This document shows, one piece after another, positions 17,394-25,836 of a stretch of 64,000 nucleotides of DNA. Position 1 is the first letter of the stretch. Every line of letters begins with the position of its first letter. The position numbers were made by a program, and so were the translations under genes. The DNA is from Methanomassiliicoccus sp. (GTDB taxonomy: Archaea; Thermoplasmatota; Thermoplasmata; Methanomassiliicoccales; Methanomassiliicoccaceae): assembly GCA_012719175.1 (NCBI GenBank), contig JAAYAX010000014.1, positions 62,001 to 126,000 of the forward strand. The letters run 5' to 3'. The notes under the pieces were generated by a model, which saw nothing but the letters and a program-made list of their open reading frames with translations, was not told the DNA's origin and did not search any database.

Positions 17394-18050
17394 ATGATAA
17401 GGGGTACCGATCTCGAGGGCGTCTATACCGATGGGGAAAGGCTGTACACGCGCAACTCCGCGCCGGGCAAGGCCGTGTACGGGGAGCGCCTGGTCATCTC
17501 GGAGGAGGTCCAGTACCGGGAGTGGGTGCCCACGCGCAGCAAGCTGGCCGCCTATGTGAGGTCAGGGGGCACGTTCTTCCCCTTCCGCCGGTCCACCTCG
17601 GTCCTGTACCTGGGGGCGGCCAGCGGAACCACGGCGAGCCATATCGCCGATATCGTGACCGATGGTACGGTCTACTGTGTAGAGATCTCCCCGCGCTCCT
17701 TTCGCGACCTGGTCCCGGTGTGCGAGTCCCGCCCTAACATGGTCCCGTTCCTCGCCGATGCCACCAAGCCGCAGGAGTACTCCTTCGGGATCGCGGGAGT
17801 GGAGGTCGTCTACCAGGATATCGCCCAGAGGGGGCAGGCACAGATATTCATCAAGAACTTCAAGGCGTTCTCGGCCCGATGCGGGCTGCTGGTGATAAAA
17901 TCCCGTTCCGAGGACGTGTCCCAGGACCCTCATCGCATCTACGAGGAATCGAAGAGGCAGCTCCAAAGCGCCGGGCTGAAGGTTCGGGAGGTGGTCAGGC
18001 TCGATCCTATGGAGAAGGACCATGCCATGATTGCGGTGGGTTCCCCATGA
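17394..18050 (+). CDS. flpA: Fibrillarin-like 2'-O-methyltransferase
   Basis: A 218-residue archaeal fibrillarin, the S-adenosylmethionine-dependent methylase of box C/D sRNPs that modifies rRNA and tRNA. Signatures are REWVPTRSKLAAYV, VLYLGAASGTTASHIADIV (SAM loop), VYCVEISPRSFRDL and DIAQRGQAQIFIKNF. A TATA-like ATTTATTTA sits at about 17355-17363, so the leader is very short. In most euryarchaea flpA forms an operon with nop5; here nop5 lies 19 kb away and flpA is instead coupled by ATGA to a Nudix gene. Confidence 0.95.
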   Translation: MIRGTDLEGVYTDGERLYTRNSAPGKAVYGERLVISEEVQYREWVPTRSKLAAYVRSGGTFFPFRRSTSVLYLGAASGTTASHIADIVTDGTVYCVEISPRSFRDLVPVCESRPNMVPFLADATKPQEYSFGIAGVEVVYQDIAQRGQAQIFIKNFKAFSARCGLLVIKSRSEDVSQDPHRIYEESKRQLQSAGLKVREVVRLDPMEKDHAMIAVGSP

Positions 18051-18400
18051 GGTACGTATACTGCATCGCCTTCGATGGTGACGACTTCGTCATGGTCTTC
18101 AACCCCAAGAGGAATGGCTGGGAGATGCCAGGTGGTAAGGTCGAGGCGGGAGAGAGCGACCTGGAGGCGGCGAAGAGGGAGTTCCGCGAGGAGGTAGGGC
18201 ACGAGATGGTCGAGATCTCCAGCAAGGTGGAGTCCTCCGAAGTTACGGTCTTCGCAGCGCGCATGGGCCCCGGCGTCGATGCGGGGGAGATGACATGGCG
18301 ACGGTTTCGGGACCTGCCGGAAAAGCTGTCCTTTCCCTTGGTGGAGTACCTCCCTTTGATCGCCTGGGCGAGAGAAGAGAAGCATGCTTCCGATCGCTGA
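18047..18400 (+). CDS. Nudix hydrolase
   Basis: A 117-residue protein with a complete Nudix box: G-x5-E-x7-REFREEVG within residues about 30-54, plus the WEMPGGKVE lead-in. Nudix enzymes cleave nucleoside diphosphates linked to another moiety (for example oxidised dNTPs, ADP-ribose or NDP-sugars); which one cannot be told. The ATG overlaps the TGA of flpA as ATGA, so it is co-translated with fibrillarin. Start is supported by that overlap. Confidence 0.88.
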   Translation: MRYVYCIAFDGDDFVMVFNPKRNGWEMPGGKVEAGESDLEAAKREFREEVGHEMVEISSKVESSEVTVFAARMGPGVDAGEMTWRRFRDLPEKLSFPLVEYLPLIAWAREEKHASDR

Positions 18401-18500
18401 CAGGCCAGAAAGGAGGCCGTTAAAGATTAAATACTAGGATGGGAATTGGCTCTATCCTCGCCACCCAAACACCATTCGATTCACATTTGGAGACTTCACT

Positions 18501-18956
18501 ATGGCCCGTATGCACGCCAGGAGAAGGGGCAAGTCCGGTTCCCAGCGCCCGCTGATCACCGAGAACCCTGCATGGGTGCCCCTAAACAAGGACGAGATAG
18601 AGGAAAAGATCATCGCCATGGGCAAGGACGGCATCCCCGCTGCCCGCATTGGCCTTTTGCTCCGTGACCAGCACGCCGTACCCGATGTAAAGCTGGCCAC
18701 TGGAAGGACTGTTCTGGACATCCTCAAGGAGAACGACCTGCAGCCCACGATCCCCGACGACCTGATCGCTCTGATGAGGAAGGCCATCAACCTTCAGACC
18801 CACCTTATGGAAAACAAGAAGGACGTCGCCAATAAGCGGAACCTCCAAATGGTGGAGTCCAAGATCCGCCGCATCGTGAAGTACTACAAGCGCGAGGGAA
18901 CTCTTCCCGCGGATTGGCAGTACTCTATCGCCAACGCTGAGCTATTGATTGAGTGA
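18501..18956 (+). CDS. rps15: 30S ribosomal protein uS15
   Basis: A 151-residue archaeal/eukaryal-type S15 with the start MARMHARRRGKSGSQRP and core RKAINLQTHLMENKKDVANKR. It binds 16S rRNA in the platform. A TATA-like GATTAAATACT lies at about 18425-18435. It is followed by the RecJ-like gene after six bases; uS15 beside a RecJ/GAN-type nuclease is a recurring archaeal gene order. Confidence 0.97.
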   Translation: MARMHARRRGKSGSQRPLITENPAWVPLNKDEIEEKIIAMGKDGIPAARIGLLLRDQHAVPDVKLATGRTVLDILKENDLQPTIPDDLIALMRKAINLQTHLMENKKDVANKRNLQMVESKIRRIVKYYKREGTLPADWQYSIANAELLIE

Positions 18957-18962
18957 TGGCGA

Positions 18963-20321
18963 ATGGAACCAGGCACCACGTTGCCTGATAAACTTCTTTC
19001 TCGCATTTCTATAGCCAAGTCTGAGATTTATCGCTTCCAAGAGGTCCGCATCATCTCTCATTACGATGCGGACGGCATATCCTCCGCAGGCGTGCTATGC
19101 AACGCCCTCCTCAGGGCGGGCAAGCGCTTCCACACCACCATGACCAAGTCCCTCACCAAGGACCTTATCTCGGAGATGGCAGAGGGGTGCGACCTTTTAA
19201 TCCTCAGTGACATGGGCTCCTCGCATCTGGATGCACTGGAGGGGTTGCCCTGCAAGGTGATCGTTCTCGACCATCATGCACCACCCCGGGACTCGGAGAA
19301 GGTGGTGCATGTCAACCCCCATCTAGTCGGGATCGACGGAATGACCTCCGGATCGGCTTCAGCCGTATGCATGCTCCTGGCTGTAGAGATGGACGAGCGC
19401 AACTGGGACCTCCTGGGAATCGCCTTCGCCGGCATAGCCGGGGACCGCCAGGCCATCCGGGGCCTATCAGGCCTGAACCAGTGGCTGTTCGAGGAGGGTT
19501 TAAAACGGAACGTGGTGGAGGTCCGACCAGGTTCGATGCTACCCGAGGGCGAGCTGCTGTCCGGCTTAGTGGGGTCCACCGATCCCTACGTCATCGGCGT
19601 TTCCGGCTCGCCGGAGGGTGCCAAGGTCCTCCTGGAGGAGGCTGGAATACCCGTGGGGGCGAGAGCAGAGGAGATCGAGGAGGCCCAGCGCATGAAGCTC
19701 TCTTCCTTGCTAGCATTGAAGCTCACAGCACAGGGGACACCTGTCATCACTCTTGATGAGGTGGTACACGAGCGCTATCATTTTCCCCGCTGGGACATGA
19801 GCGCGGATGCCTTCGCTGGTCTGCTCAACGCTTGCGGCCGCTCCAACAATGAGGGCGTGGGACTAGCCTTGGCCCTGGGGGACGAGGAGGCCATGAAGCA
19901 TGCTCAAGCATTGAGACAAGAGTACGTGGACGAGGTGCAGGCGTCCCTCCTGCGGGTGATCGGGAAGGGCATCACCAAAGGTGAGAACATCCAATACTTT
20001 GTGAACGAGAACCTCGGCCTATCAGGCATACTCAGCGGTGTGACCATGCAGTATTTCGGGGACCGCGACAAGCCCACGCTCGCGCTGGCGGACACAGGGA
20101 CGGAGATCAAGGTATCCTCCCGGGGAACGTTCGAGCTGCTGGACCAGGGAGTGGACCTGGCAGCGGCACTTCGGGAAAGCTCCCAGAAGGTAGGGGGAGT
20201 GGGGGGTGGGCACCGCATCGCTTCAGGCGCGACCGTGCCTCGCGGCCGGGAAAAGGAGTTCCTGGAACTCGTCGACAAGATGGTGGGGGAGCAGAAGGCC
20301 CAGAAAAAGGACGCCGCGTGA
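18963..20321 (+). CDS. recJ: DHH-family single-strand nuclease (archaeal RecJ/GAN-like, Cdc45 relative)
   Basis: A 452-residue protein with DHH motifs I-IV: HYDADGISSAG, LILSDMGSSHLDAL, VIVLDHHAPP (DHH), then ASAVCMLLA, and the DHHA1 motif GVGGGHRIASGATVP at the C-terminus. Archaeal relatives (RecJ1/GAN) work with the GINS-MCM replication helicase or in repair as ssDNA exonucleases. All catalytic acidic and His residues are present, so it is likely active. The start ATG follows the uS15 stop by six bases. It converges end to end with kae1. Confidence 0.9.
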   Translation: MEPGTTLPDKLLSRISIAKSEIYRFQEVRIISHYDADGISSAGVLCNALLRAGKRFHTTMTKSLTKDLISEMAEGCDLLILSDMGSSHLDALEGLPCKVIVLDHHAPPRDSEKVVHVNPHLVGIDGMTSGSASAVCMLLAVEMDERNWDLLGIAFAGIAGDRQAIRGLSGLNQWLFEEGLKRNVVEVRPGSMLPEGELLSGLVGSTDPYVIGVSGSPEGAKVLLEEAGIPVGARAEEIEEAQRMKLSSLLALKLTAQGTPVITLDEVVHERYHFPRWDMSADAFAGLLNACGRSNNEGVGLALALGDEEAMKHAQALRQEYVDEVQASLLRVIGKGITKGENIQYFVNENLGLSGILSGVTMQYFGDRDKPTLALADTGTEIKVSSRGTFELLDQGVDLAAALRESSQKVGGVGGGHRIASGATVPRGREKEFLELVDKMVGEQKAQKKDAA

Positions 20322-21302
20322 TCAGCGCCAGGTAACTTCCACTTCATCGGTACGGAAGCGCTGGTCCACCTTGGTGTCCTCTACATTCATGCGGACGCCT
20401 GCCTTATGCATGAGCATGCCGGTCCAGGCGATCATGGCGCCGTTGTCGATGCACAGCTTGGGCTCGGGCACGTACATCTCCCCGCCCCGGTCGTGTGCCA
20501 TCTGGGCCACCATAGCTCGGAGACGCTTGTTCTGCACCACGCCGCCCCCGAGGAGCACTTCGCTCTTCTCGATGTGCGCCATGGCTCTTTCGGTGACCTC
20601 CGACAGCATGGCGAAGCAGGTCTCCTGCACGGAGAAGCATATGTCCTCCAGCCTCTCGCCCTTGGCGCGGTGGGCCATGGCCGCGGTCATGATCCCTGAG
20701 AAGGCGAGGTCCATGCCCTTCACCGAGTACGGGAGGTCCAGCAGCTTATCGCCCTCCAAGGCCAGCTTCTCGATCTTCGGTCCCGCATAGTAACCCAGGC
20801 CCAGCTCCCGTCCCAGCTTGTCGAACATGTTCCCGATCCCGATGTCCAGGGTCTCCCCGAAGATGCGGAAGCGACCGTTGGTGAACGATATCACCTGAGT
20901 GTTGCCGCCGGAGGCGTATAATAGGACGGGATCGGTGCAATCGGTCTTGGCGACGCCCACCTCCAGGTGGGCGATGCAATGGTTCACCCCGACTATGGGG
21001 CGGTGGAGTGATATGGCCAGGGCCCGCGCGGCTGTGGCCACGGTGCGAAGGCACGGCCCCAAACCCGGACCCTGGGAGAAGCACACCACGTCCACATCAC
21101 GGAGCGAGATGTTCGCACTTCCCACGGCCTTGTGTATCAAGGTTACAGCAACATCAGAATGGTGGTTGGCCGCCTCCCGAGGGTGGATGCCACCCTTCTC
21201 AGGACGGTACATGTCGAGCTCGTTCGCCAGGATATTGGCGTTCTCGTCCACGATCCCCACCCCACAGGTGTGGGCCGTACCCTCGATCCCCAGGCAGATC
21301 AT
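20322..21302 (-). CDS. kae1: Kae1, tRNA N6-threonylcarbamoyladenosine transferase (KEOPS subunit)
   Basis: A 326-residue ASKHA protein making t6A at position 37 of ANN-decoding tRNAs. Visible are [27 protein letters not shown], metal motif [10 protein letters not shown] (H-x3-H), [10 protein letters not shown] and [11 protein letters not shown]. The ORF ends without a Bud32 kinase domain, unlike the fused Kae1-Bud32 of many euryarchaea, so Bud32 must be encoded elsewhere. It follows a glutaredoxin-like gene by 14 bases on the same strand. Confidence 0.96.
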   Translation of the reverse strand: MICLGIEGTAHTCGVGIVDENANILANELDMYRPEKGGIHPREAANHHSDVAVTLIHKAVGSANISLRDVDVVCFSQGPGLGPCLRTVATAARALAISLHRPIVGVNHCIAHLEVGVAKTDCTDPVLLYASGGNTQVISFTNGRFRIFGETLDIGIGNMFDKLGRELGLGYYAGPKIEKLALEGDKLLDLPYSVKGMDLAFSGIMTAAMAHRAKGERLEDICFSVQETCFAMLSEVTERAMAHIEKSEVLLGGGVVQNKRLRAMVAQMAHDRGGEMYVPEPKLCIDNGAMIAWTGMLMHKAGVRMNVEDTKVDQRFRTDEVEVTWR

Positions 21303-21316
21303 ATTGGTATGTTGGT

Positions 21317-21565
21317 CTAGACCTTCTTTCCGTTCTCGGACAGCTGATTGAGGCGGGCCATTATAGCTATGGCCCCTTCGGTGACCTCATCATCGACGAC
21401 CAGTATAGGAGTGTGCTTGCCCAAGATCTCATAATATGCAGCTTCAGCGAGGCCCTCAGGAGTGGAGGTGTCCACCAGGCTGACGTCGAGAGCGGATGGA
21501 ATTCTGTCCTTGATGTAGTCGCATTTCTGACATCCAGGCTTAGTAAAGAGCAAGATCTCTGGCAT
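21317..21565 (-). CDS. Glutaredoxin/thioredoxin-like CxxC protein
   Basis: An 82-residue thioredoxin-fold protein with redox motif PGCQKCDYI near residue 11 and the cis-Pro segment GKHTPILVV. It is compact like the NrdH/glutaredoxin group or archaeal mini-thioredoxins. Predicted to be a cytosolic thiol-disulfide carrier. It precedes kae1 by 14 bases and is likely transcribed with it, though no functional link is obvious. Confidence 0.85.
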   Translation of the reverse strand: MPEILLFTKPGCQKCDYIKDRIPSALDVSLVDTSTPEGLAEAAYYEILGKHTPILVVDDEVTEGAIAIMARLNQLSENGKKV

Positions 21566-21665
21566 CTGATTCCCACCTCAATACGGGGGTGGGATTAATA
21601 CATTTTCATAAAATCGCCTGTGCCTCCTGAGGTAGTGGTTTATATTGTCATATCACGATGACCAA

Positions 21666-22031
21666 ATGGATGGGACGATGGGGACCAAATTGAGGGCTCA
21701 ATGCAAGGCCTGTGGCTTTCGGTCCGAGGACCTATACACAGGCTTCGGTTTCCAGGGCGCAGGGGATCACTATATGTGGCCAGCAATATGCCCGAAGTGC
21801 CAAAGCTTCGGCCTCAAGGACCAGCGACACCCCCCACAGACATGCCGGAGGTGTCGTTCGGTGATGGTGTTCTACGGCTCTCAGGATTTCTCGCAGAAAT
21901 ACTATCCTGACCGAACCACGGCGGAGCCCGTGGGAGAGGATGCCTCCTCCAACATCCTGACTGGCCGCCATGTTTGTCCGTCCTGCGGTAAGGTGGAGCT
22001 CACCTTCGAGGACGTAGGGTACTGGTCCTGA
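21666..22031 (+). CDS. Multi-CxxC zinc-ribbon protein, unknown function
   Basis: About 121 residues with four Cys pairs: CKACGF, CPKC, CRRC and CPSCG, suggesting two zinc ribbons. Between them lie FGFQGAGDHYMWPAI and YGSQDFSQKYYPD. A TATA-like TTTATAT at about 21639-21645 puts the transcript start near 21668, so ATG 21666 or ATG 21678 is the likely start rather than the TTG at 21645. Such proteins often contact nucleic acid or RNA polymerase; no family was identified. Confidence 0.7.
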   Translation: MDGTMGTKLRAQCKACGFRSEDLYTGFGFQGAGDHYMWPAICPKCQSFGLKDQRHPPQTCRRCRSVMVFYGSQDFSQKYYPDRTTAEPVGEDASSNILTGRHVCPSCGKVELTFEDVGYWS

Positions 22032-22285
22032 TGGAATTAGTAAGCTCTATCATCGGAGATCACCGTTGTCCTCAAGGCGTGCATCGATGTTGAAAACATC
22101 ATCATTTTTCTCCCGAAGAGGATAGGTCCGGGGTACATCCTATAAATATATCATCCTCACAATGAAAACGAGAATTAGATGAGAGCGAACAAAATTCGCT
22201 GCTCGACCATGATACCTAAGGGGGGGACGGTCGGGCAGACGTTGATTCCAGATAGCCCTAGCTATTACGGACAGAGGTGCAGCTA

Positions 22286-22516
22286 ATGATGCAAGACGTG
22301 CCGATGGCCAAAGTATTGGGCATGGGTGTGTTCGAGGTCGGTTGCGTAGCTTTAGCATGGTCCATCTATAGCCTGATACCGCGCGAGGGCATGTACGTGC
22401 TGGATGCCTCCGCCATGACCTCATTGATGGTGAACATGCTAACATTGGCAGTGGCAGCCATCCTTATTTCCACGGGTATGTTCTTTGTGGTCTACGGAGA
22501 GGACCTGTTCGATTGA
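22286..22516 (+). CDS. Small two-helix membrane protein, unknown function
   Basis: About 76 residues with two membrane helices (VLGMGVFEVGCVALAWSIYSLI and MVNMLTLAVAAILISTGMFFVVY) and an acidic end YGEDLFD. ATG 22286 is chosen because GAGGTG lies seven bases upstream; a GTG three codons before is inside that ribosome binding site. No family was recognised. It stands alone, upstream of tRNA-Val. Confidence 0.6.
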   Translation: MMQDVPMAKVLGMGVFEVGCVALAWSIYSLIPREGMYVLDASAMTSLMVNMLTLAVAAILISTGMFFVVYGEDLFD

Positions 22517-22725
22517 CGGTTCTCGATACTGGGCCATTCTGATGGTAAACTTTCGATGTACATGTTGGGTGTAGGGCGACCTCGGCTCCCTACGTTCATT
22601 TCTTATCCTACGCTCTTTTGAGGATTATCCCAATTTATTCTCAATATGAATAATAAACATATCCAGTGTGATATTAAGATCAATTTTCCCCTCTGGCCAA
22701 CAGCGAAAAAGATATAGACCAGGAC

Positions 22726-22734
22726 GATATATGG
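22726..22734 (+). promoter_or_regulatory. TATA box for tRNA-Val
   Basis: GATATATGG lies 19-27 bases upstream of the tRNA 5' end, a fitting distance for an archaeal TATA box. Confidence 0.55.
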
Positions 22735-22752
22735 ACAAATCCCGCAATATAA

Positions 22753-22825
22753 GGGCTCATGGTCTAGTGGCTATGACGTCTCCCTGACACGGAGGAGATC
22801 GCCGGTTCGAATCCGGCTGAGCCCA
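22753..22825 (+). tRNA. tRNA-Val (anticodon GAC)
   Basis: A 73-base class I tRNA: acceptor GGGCTCA/TGAGCCC, anticodon stem TCTCC/GGAGG with loop CTGACAC (anticodon GAC, Val), and T-arm GCCGG-TTCGAAT-CCGGC. Discriminator A; CCA not encoded. Confidence 0.96.
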
Positions 22826-22926
22826 CTCATTTTCACTATCAAATCTTGTCATTCCGGAGGTTCCAACTCCAGACTCACACTAACCAAGTTCATCCACCTA
22901 GTCCATGGTGGTCTGAGGGAAGCAGG

Positions 22927-23454
22927 ATGGACGAACAGATACGATATGTCGGAGATCGTGACCCTAGGTTTGTTACCGTGCGACGGGGCGGTGTATTGCA
23001 GGATACCGATCATCGGCTTCTTGCTCTTTGGGCAGCCGATTGTGCTGAGCACGTGCTACACCTATTCGAGGGGGAGAAGCCCGATGACGACCGTCCACGG
23101 CGTGCCATAGAAAGGGCGCGTGCCTGGTCGCGAGGTGAGATCACGATGTCGCAGGCCCGCTTGGCCTCCTCTGTCGCACATGCTGCGGCCAGGGAGACCT
23201 CGGGGGCCGCTCGGGAGGCGGCCCGCGCCGCTGGTCACGCCGTGGCGGTTGCTCACATGGCCGATCATGAACTCGGTGCATCCGCCTACGGGATCAGAGC
23301 CGTTCGTGCGGCAAGCCCAGAAGAAGGACGTAGTGAGGCTGGCCGCCTAGAATGTCAGTGGCAACGTGCTCAACTGCCGGGAGCGATCAGGGAGCTCGTG
23401 CTTGATGACCAGAGGCTGCGCAATAGAAAATTTTGGTCCTTATTTGAACTATAA
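22927..23454 (+). CDS. Putative immunity-family protein (Imm-5-like), likely acquired
   Basis: A 175-residue Ala- and Arg-rich helical protein. The segment DHRLLALWAADCAEHVLHLFE, then DDRPRRAIERARAWSRGEIT and the Ala/His-rich repeats around ARETSGAAREAARAAGHAVAVAHMADH match what I recall of the actinobacterial 'putative immunity protein' (Imm-5-like) group. ATG 22927 gives the conserved N-terminal length. Its composition differs from neighbours and it sits about 100 bases after tRNA-Val, a common integration site, so horizontal transfer is likely. No cognate toxin is beside it. Function is unproven even in bacteria. Confidence 0.7.
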   Translation: MDEQIRYVGDRDPRFVTVRRGGVLQDTDHRLLALWAADCAEHVLHLFEGEKPDDDRPRRAIERARAWSRGEITMSQARLASSVAHAAARETSGAAREAARAAGHAVAVAHMADHELGASAYGIRAVRAASPEEGRSEAGRLECQWQRAQLPGAIRELVLDDQRLRNRKFWSLFEL

Positions 23455-23634
23455 TGGCATGCTCCGTCTATAGTCATCATGACTCAGGGACGCTCCTCTA
23501 CCGTGACCATCATCCTCCCGATCCACGCTACTTGCGGGCGACAAAGCTGATCGAACTATGACCTCTTCCGCCCGGCGGTTCCCTCACTCCTCATCCTTCT
23601 GGAACTGTTTTGACCGTTGGACCATCGATCATGG

Positions 23635-24741
23635 TTAACGGGTCACCAGTTCATACTTCCGGCTGCCCAGGCCGATCTCCTCCCCGTAACTGAGCTGGAC
23701 GCTGGGGTCGGTGAAGGCCCTGAGGCCGCGAAACTTGTACATGCCCACCTCCATGCTGCTCTCCAGCATCGAAGCGGAAAGACCGAACTGAGCGTTCACC
23801 AGGTCATAGCTAGCCTGGTCGATGGCCACGGGGTCGGTTGACGCCAGGAAACCGATGTCCGGTACGATGGGTGCGTCGCTCCAGGGGCAGCAGTCACAAT
23901 CGGGTGTTATATTGGTCAAGAAACTGATGTAGCCAACGCGCCCCTCGTGCACCTTGGCCACGCCATAGGCGTACTCGGTCATCCTCTCCATGAAAGGGAC
24001 GATAGAAGAGGTTCAGTCGAGCTCGATGGCGTTCTCCTGACAGACGGTCATGCACTCCCCGCAGCCGATGCACCTATCCCCGGCCACCGTAGCCTTGCCT
24101 TGGCTCAGGGATATGGCTCCCTCCGGACAGACCTCCTCGCAGGAACCGCAACCGATGCAGGAGTCATGCTTCACCTCCATGCTGCAGGCGTGCTGCTCCT
24201 TCTTGCCCACGGTCGTCGCTCCGCCCATGGCCAGGTTCTTGATGGCCCCGCCGAAGCCGGCCATCTCGTGGGCCTTGAAGTGGGTCATCACGATCATGCT
24301 ATCTACGTTCACAATATCTCTGGCCAGCTTCACCGAGGAGAAATGCTTCTTACCGATCTGTACCTCCTTGACGTTATCGCTTCGCAGGCCATCGGCGATC
24401 ATCAGCGGCGCACCCGTGACCGTTAGATCGAAACCATGTTCCAGGGCCGTGATGAGGTGATCGACCGCGTTGTGGCGGCTGCCGGAGTACAGGGTGTTGG
24501 TATCGGTCAGGAAAGGCTTGGCCCCCCTGGCCTTGACACGGTCCACGATCGAACGGACCAGGACGGGGCTGATGTAGCCGTCATTGCCCTTCTCCCCGAA
24601 ATGGAGCTTGATCGCTGTCAGATCACCATCCCCTATGAACTGCCCGAACTGTGCCTGGTCGAACAAGGTCCCGACCTTATTGATCTTATTGCTCTTATCG
24701 CCCCTCGACCGCAGGTTCTGAAAGTAAACTTTGCTAGTCAT
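23635..24741 (-). pseudogene. DUF362 ferredoxin-like protein, interrupted by in-frame TGA
   Basis: Two ORFs on the minus strand (24741-24013 and 23991-23635) are in the same frame and join into one 368-codon DUF362 protein. The first part holds the DUF362 core and two 4Fe-4S motifs, CIGCGSCEEVCPEGAI and CIGCGECMTVCQENAI. The second part starts FMERMTEYAYGVAKV and continues with CDCCPWSDAPIVPDIG and ASTDPVAIDQASYDLV, all typical of the family's C-terminus. Only the TGA at 24013-24015 separates them, at the place after AIELD where homologues have Trp (TGG). This is a single-base nonsense change, a sequencing error or readthrough. The second part has no ribosome binding site of its own. A TATA-like element lies at about 24794-24806. 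Confidence 0.8.
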
Positions 24742-24793
24742 GATCTCACCTTGACCGTTGTTCTAGGATTTGACCAGCATCGCCGATGGATGA

Positions 24794-24806
24794 AATTTAT
24801 ATAAAA
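24794..24806 (-). promoter_or_regulatory. TATA box upstream of the DUF362 gene
   Basis: The minus strand reads TTTTATATAAATT here, 53-65 bases before the ATG at 24741. The promoter looks intact although the coding frame is interrupted. Confidence 0.5.
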
Positions 24807-25004
24807 CAGATGCAACGAGCAGGTAGAACATACGAAAAAAGGCAAGGTGGACCTCATCTTGTCGGGGCAGGAGGTTTCATGATCCATCCTCTACATGCTT
24901 TGCTAAGTCGGCGTGGGGGACCTCGATGACCACATTACGTTGGTTTGGATGTCGAAGATGACTTAGCCTCTATTCGCCAGCGGGCCAGGTCCTCTTGCCT
25001 TGGA

Positions 25005-25712
25005 TCACGGGTGCTTAGTCTGTAATGTCCCATCGTCGAACCCGTCGCCCAGATGGGTCCCGTCACAGAAAGGGTGTATCTTGGACCGGCCGCAGCGGCA
25101 CAACGTCACCCGGTTCCTGCGCTCATAGGTGAAACCGTCTGCGCTCTCGACAGGTATACCGCCCTTCACCCACAGGGGGCCGCTTATCCTGCGGCCGGGG
25201 TCCTGGGTCACGCTGATAATCCTTTCGAGCTGCGGTTCGATCACGGGGCCTTGCTTTTCGTATGCTACCAAACGTCCGGCCGAACACTGTCCGATTATCT
25301 CGATGGCCTTGTCCTTTTTGGAGGGATCAGAGGACCCCTGCACCAACTTCCATACTCCGCCTGACCTCTGGCAGAACTGAGCGCGTGCACATATCTCGGT
25401 CCTGTCCCTCATGTCTAGTCCAGGGCCGGAGAGAAGCTGGGACCGCTCGATATAGTTGTCGCGGGGAGCCTTCTCCTTACCCTCGAACCCAATATCAAGA
25501 TGTGTCATATCACAATATGGGGCCTTCTTTGAGCTTCCACAGCGACAGAGGGTGTAGGTCTCCTGCTCAGGAAAATTCCGGGTCTTCGACCACTCTGTGG
25601 GCATGCCATCCTCATCCCTTAACGTGGTCTCTTCGATCAAAGGTACCTTTCCCGTTACGAGATAGGGGCCGTTCTTGCATACCTTGATCCTGGCTTCATC
25701 TCTGGCGACCAT
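25005..25712 (-). CDS. CDGSH iron-sulfur domain protein with two CDGSH-type motifs
   Basis: A 235-residue protein. Two CDGSH-type 2Fe-2S sites are visible: CRCGSSKKAPYCDMTH near residue 57 (variant CDMTH) and CRCGRSKIHPFCDGTH near residue 210. Between them is a Cys-containing module (ICARAQFCQRSGGVWKLVQGS, GQCSAGRLVAYEKQG) often found in this multidomain type. Predicted to be a cytosolic redox or Fe-S transfer protein. ATG 25712 is preferred because AGGAG lies eight bases upstream; the longer frame has no such site. Confidence 0.88.
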   Translation of the reverse strand: MVARDEARIKVCKNGPYLVTGKVPLIEETTLRDEDGMPTEWSKTRNFPEQETYTLCRCGSSKKAPYCDMTHLDIGFEGKEKAPRDNYIERSQLLSGPGLDMRDRTEICARAQFCQRSGGVWKLVQGSSDPSKKDKAIEIIGQCSAGRLVAYEKQGPVIEPQLERIISVTQDPGRRISGPLWVKGGIPVESADGFTYERRNRVTLCRCGRSKIHPFCDGTHLGDGFDDGTLQTKHP

Positions 25713-25836
25713 GAACCGACTCCTAGTCGCTGTAATGAGACATCGAGCATAAGTCCTTTGCACCAAAGGGAGATGGACGTCGGGGATCTCGTTCCCTCTA
25801 ACGCCTAATGCTCGTTCATTCTCGCAGAGAACGCCC

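Noticed and set aside
22032-22285. Box C/D sRNA in the intergenic region
   Set aside because: TGATGA-like strings occur but no matching CTGA D box at suitable spacing was found.
24013-24015. Selenocysteine or altered code at the TGA in the DUF362 gene
   Set aside because: The position matches Trp, not Cys/Sec, in homologues; TGA is the normal stop of many genes here and no SECIS-like element was seen.
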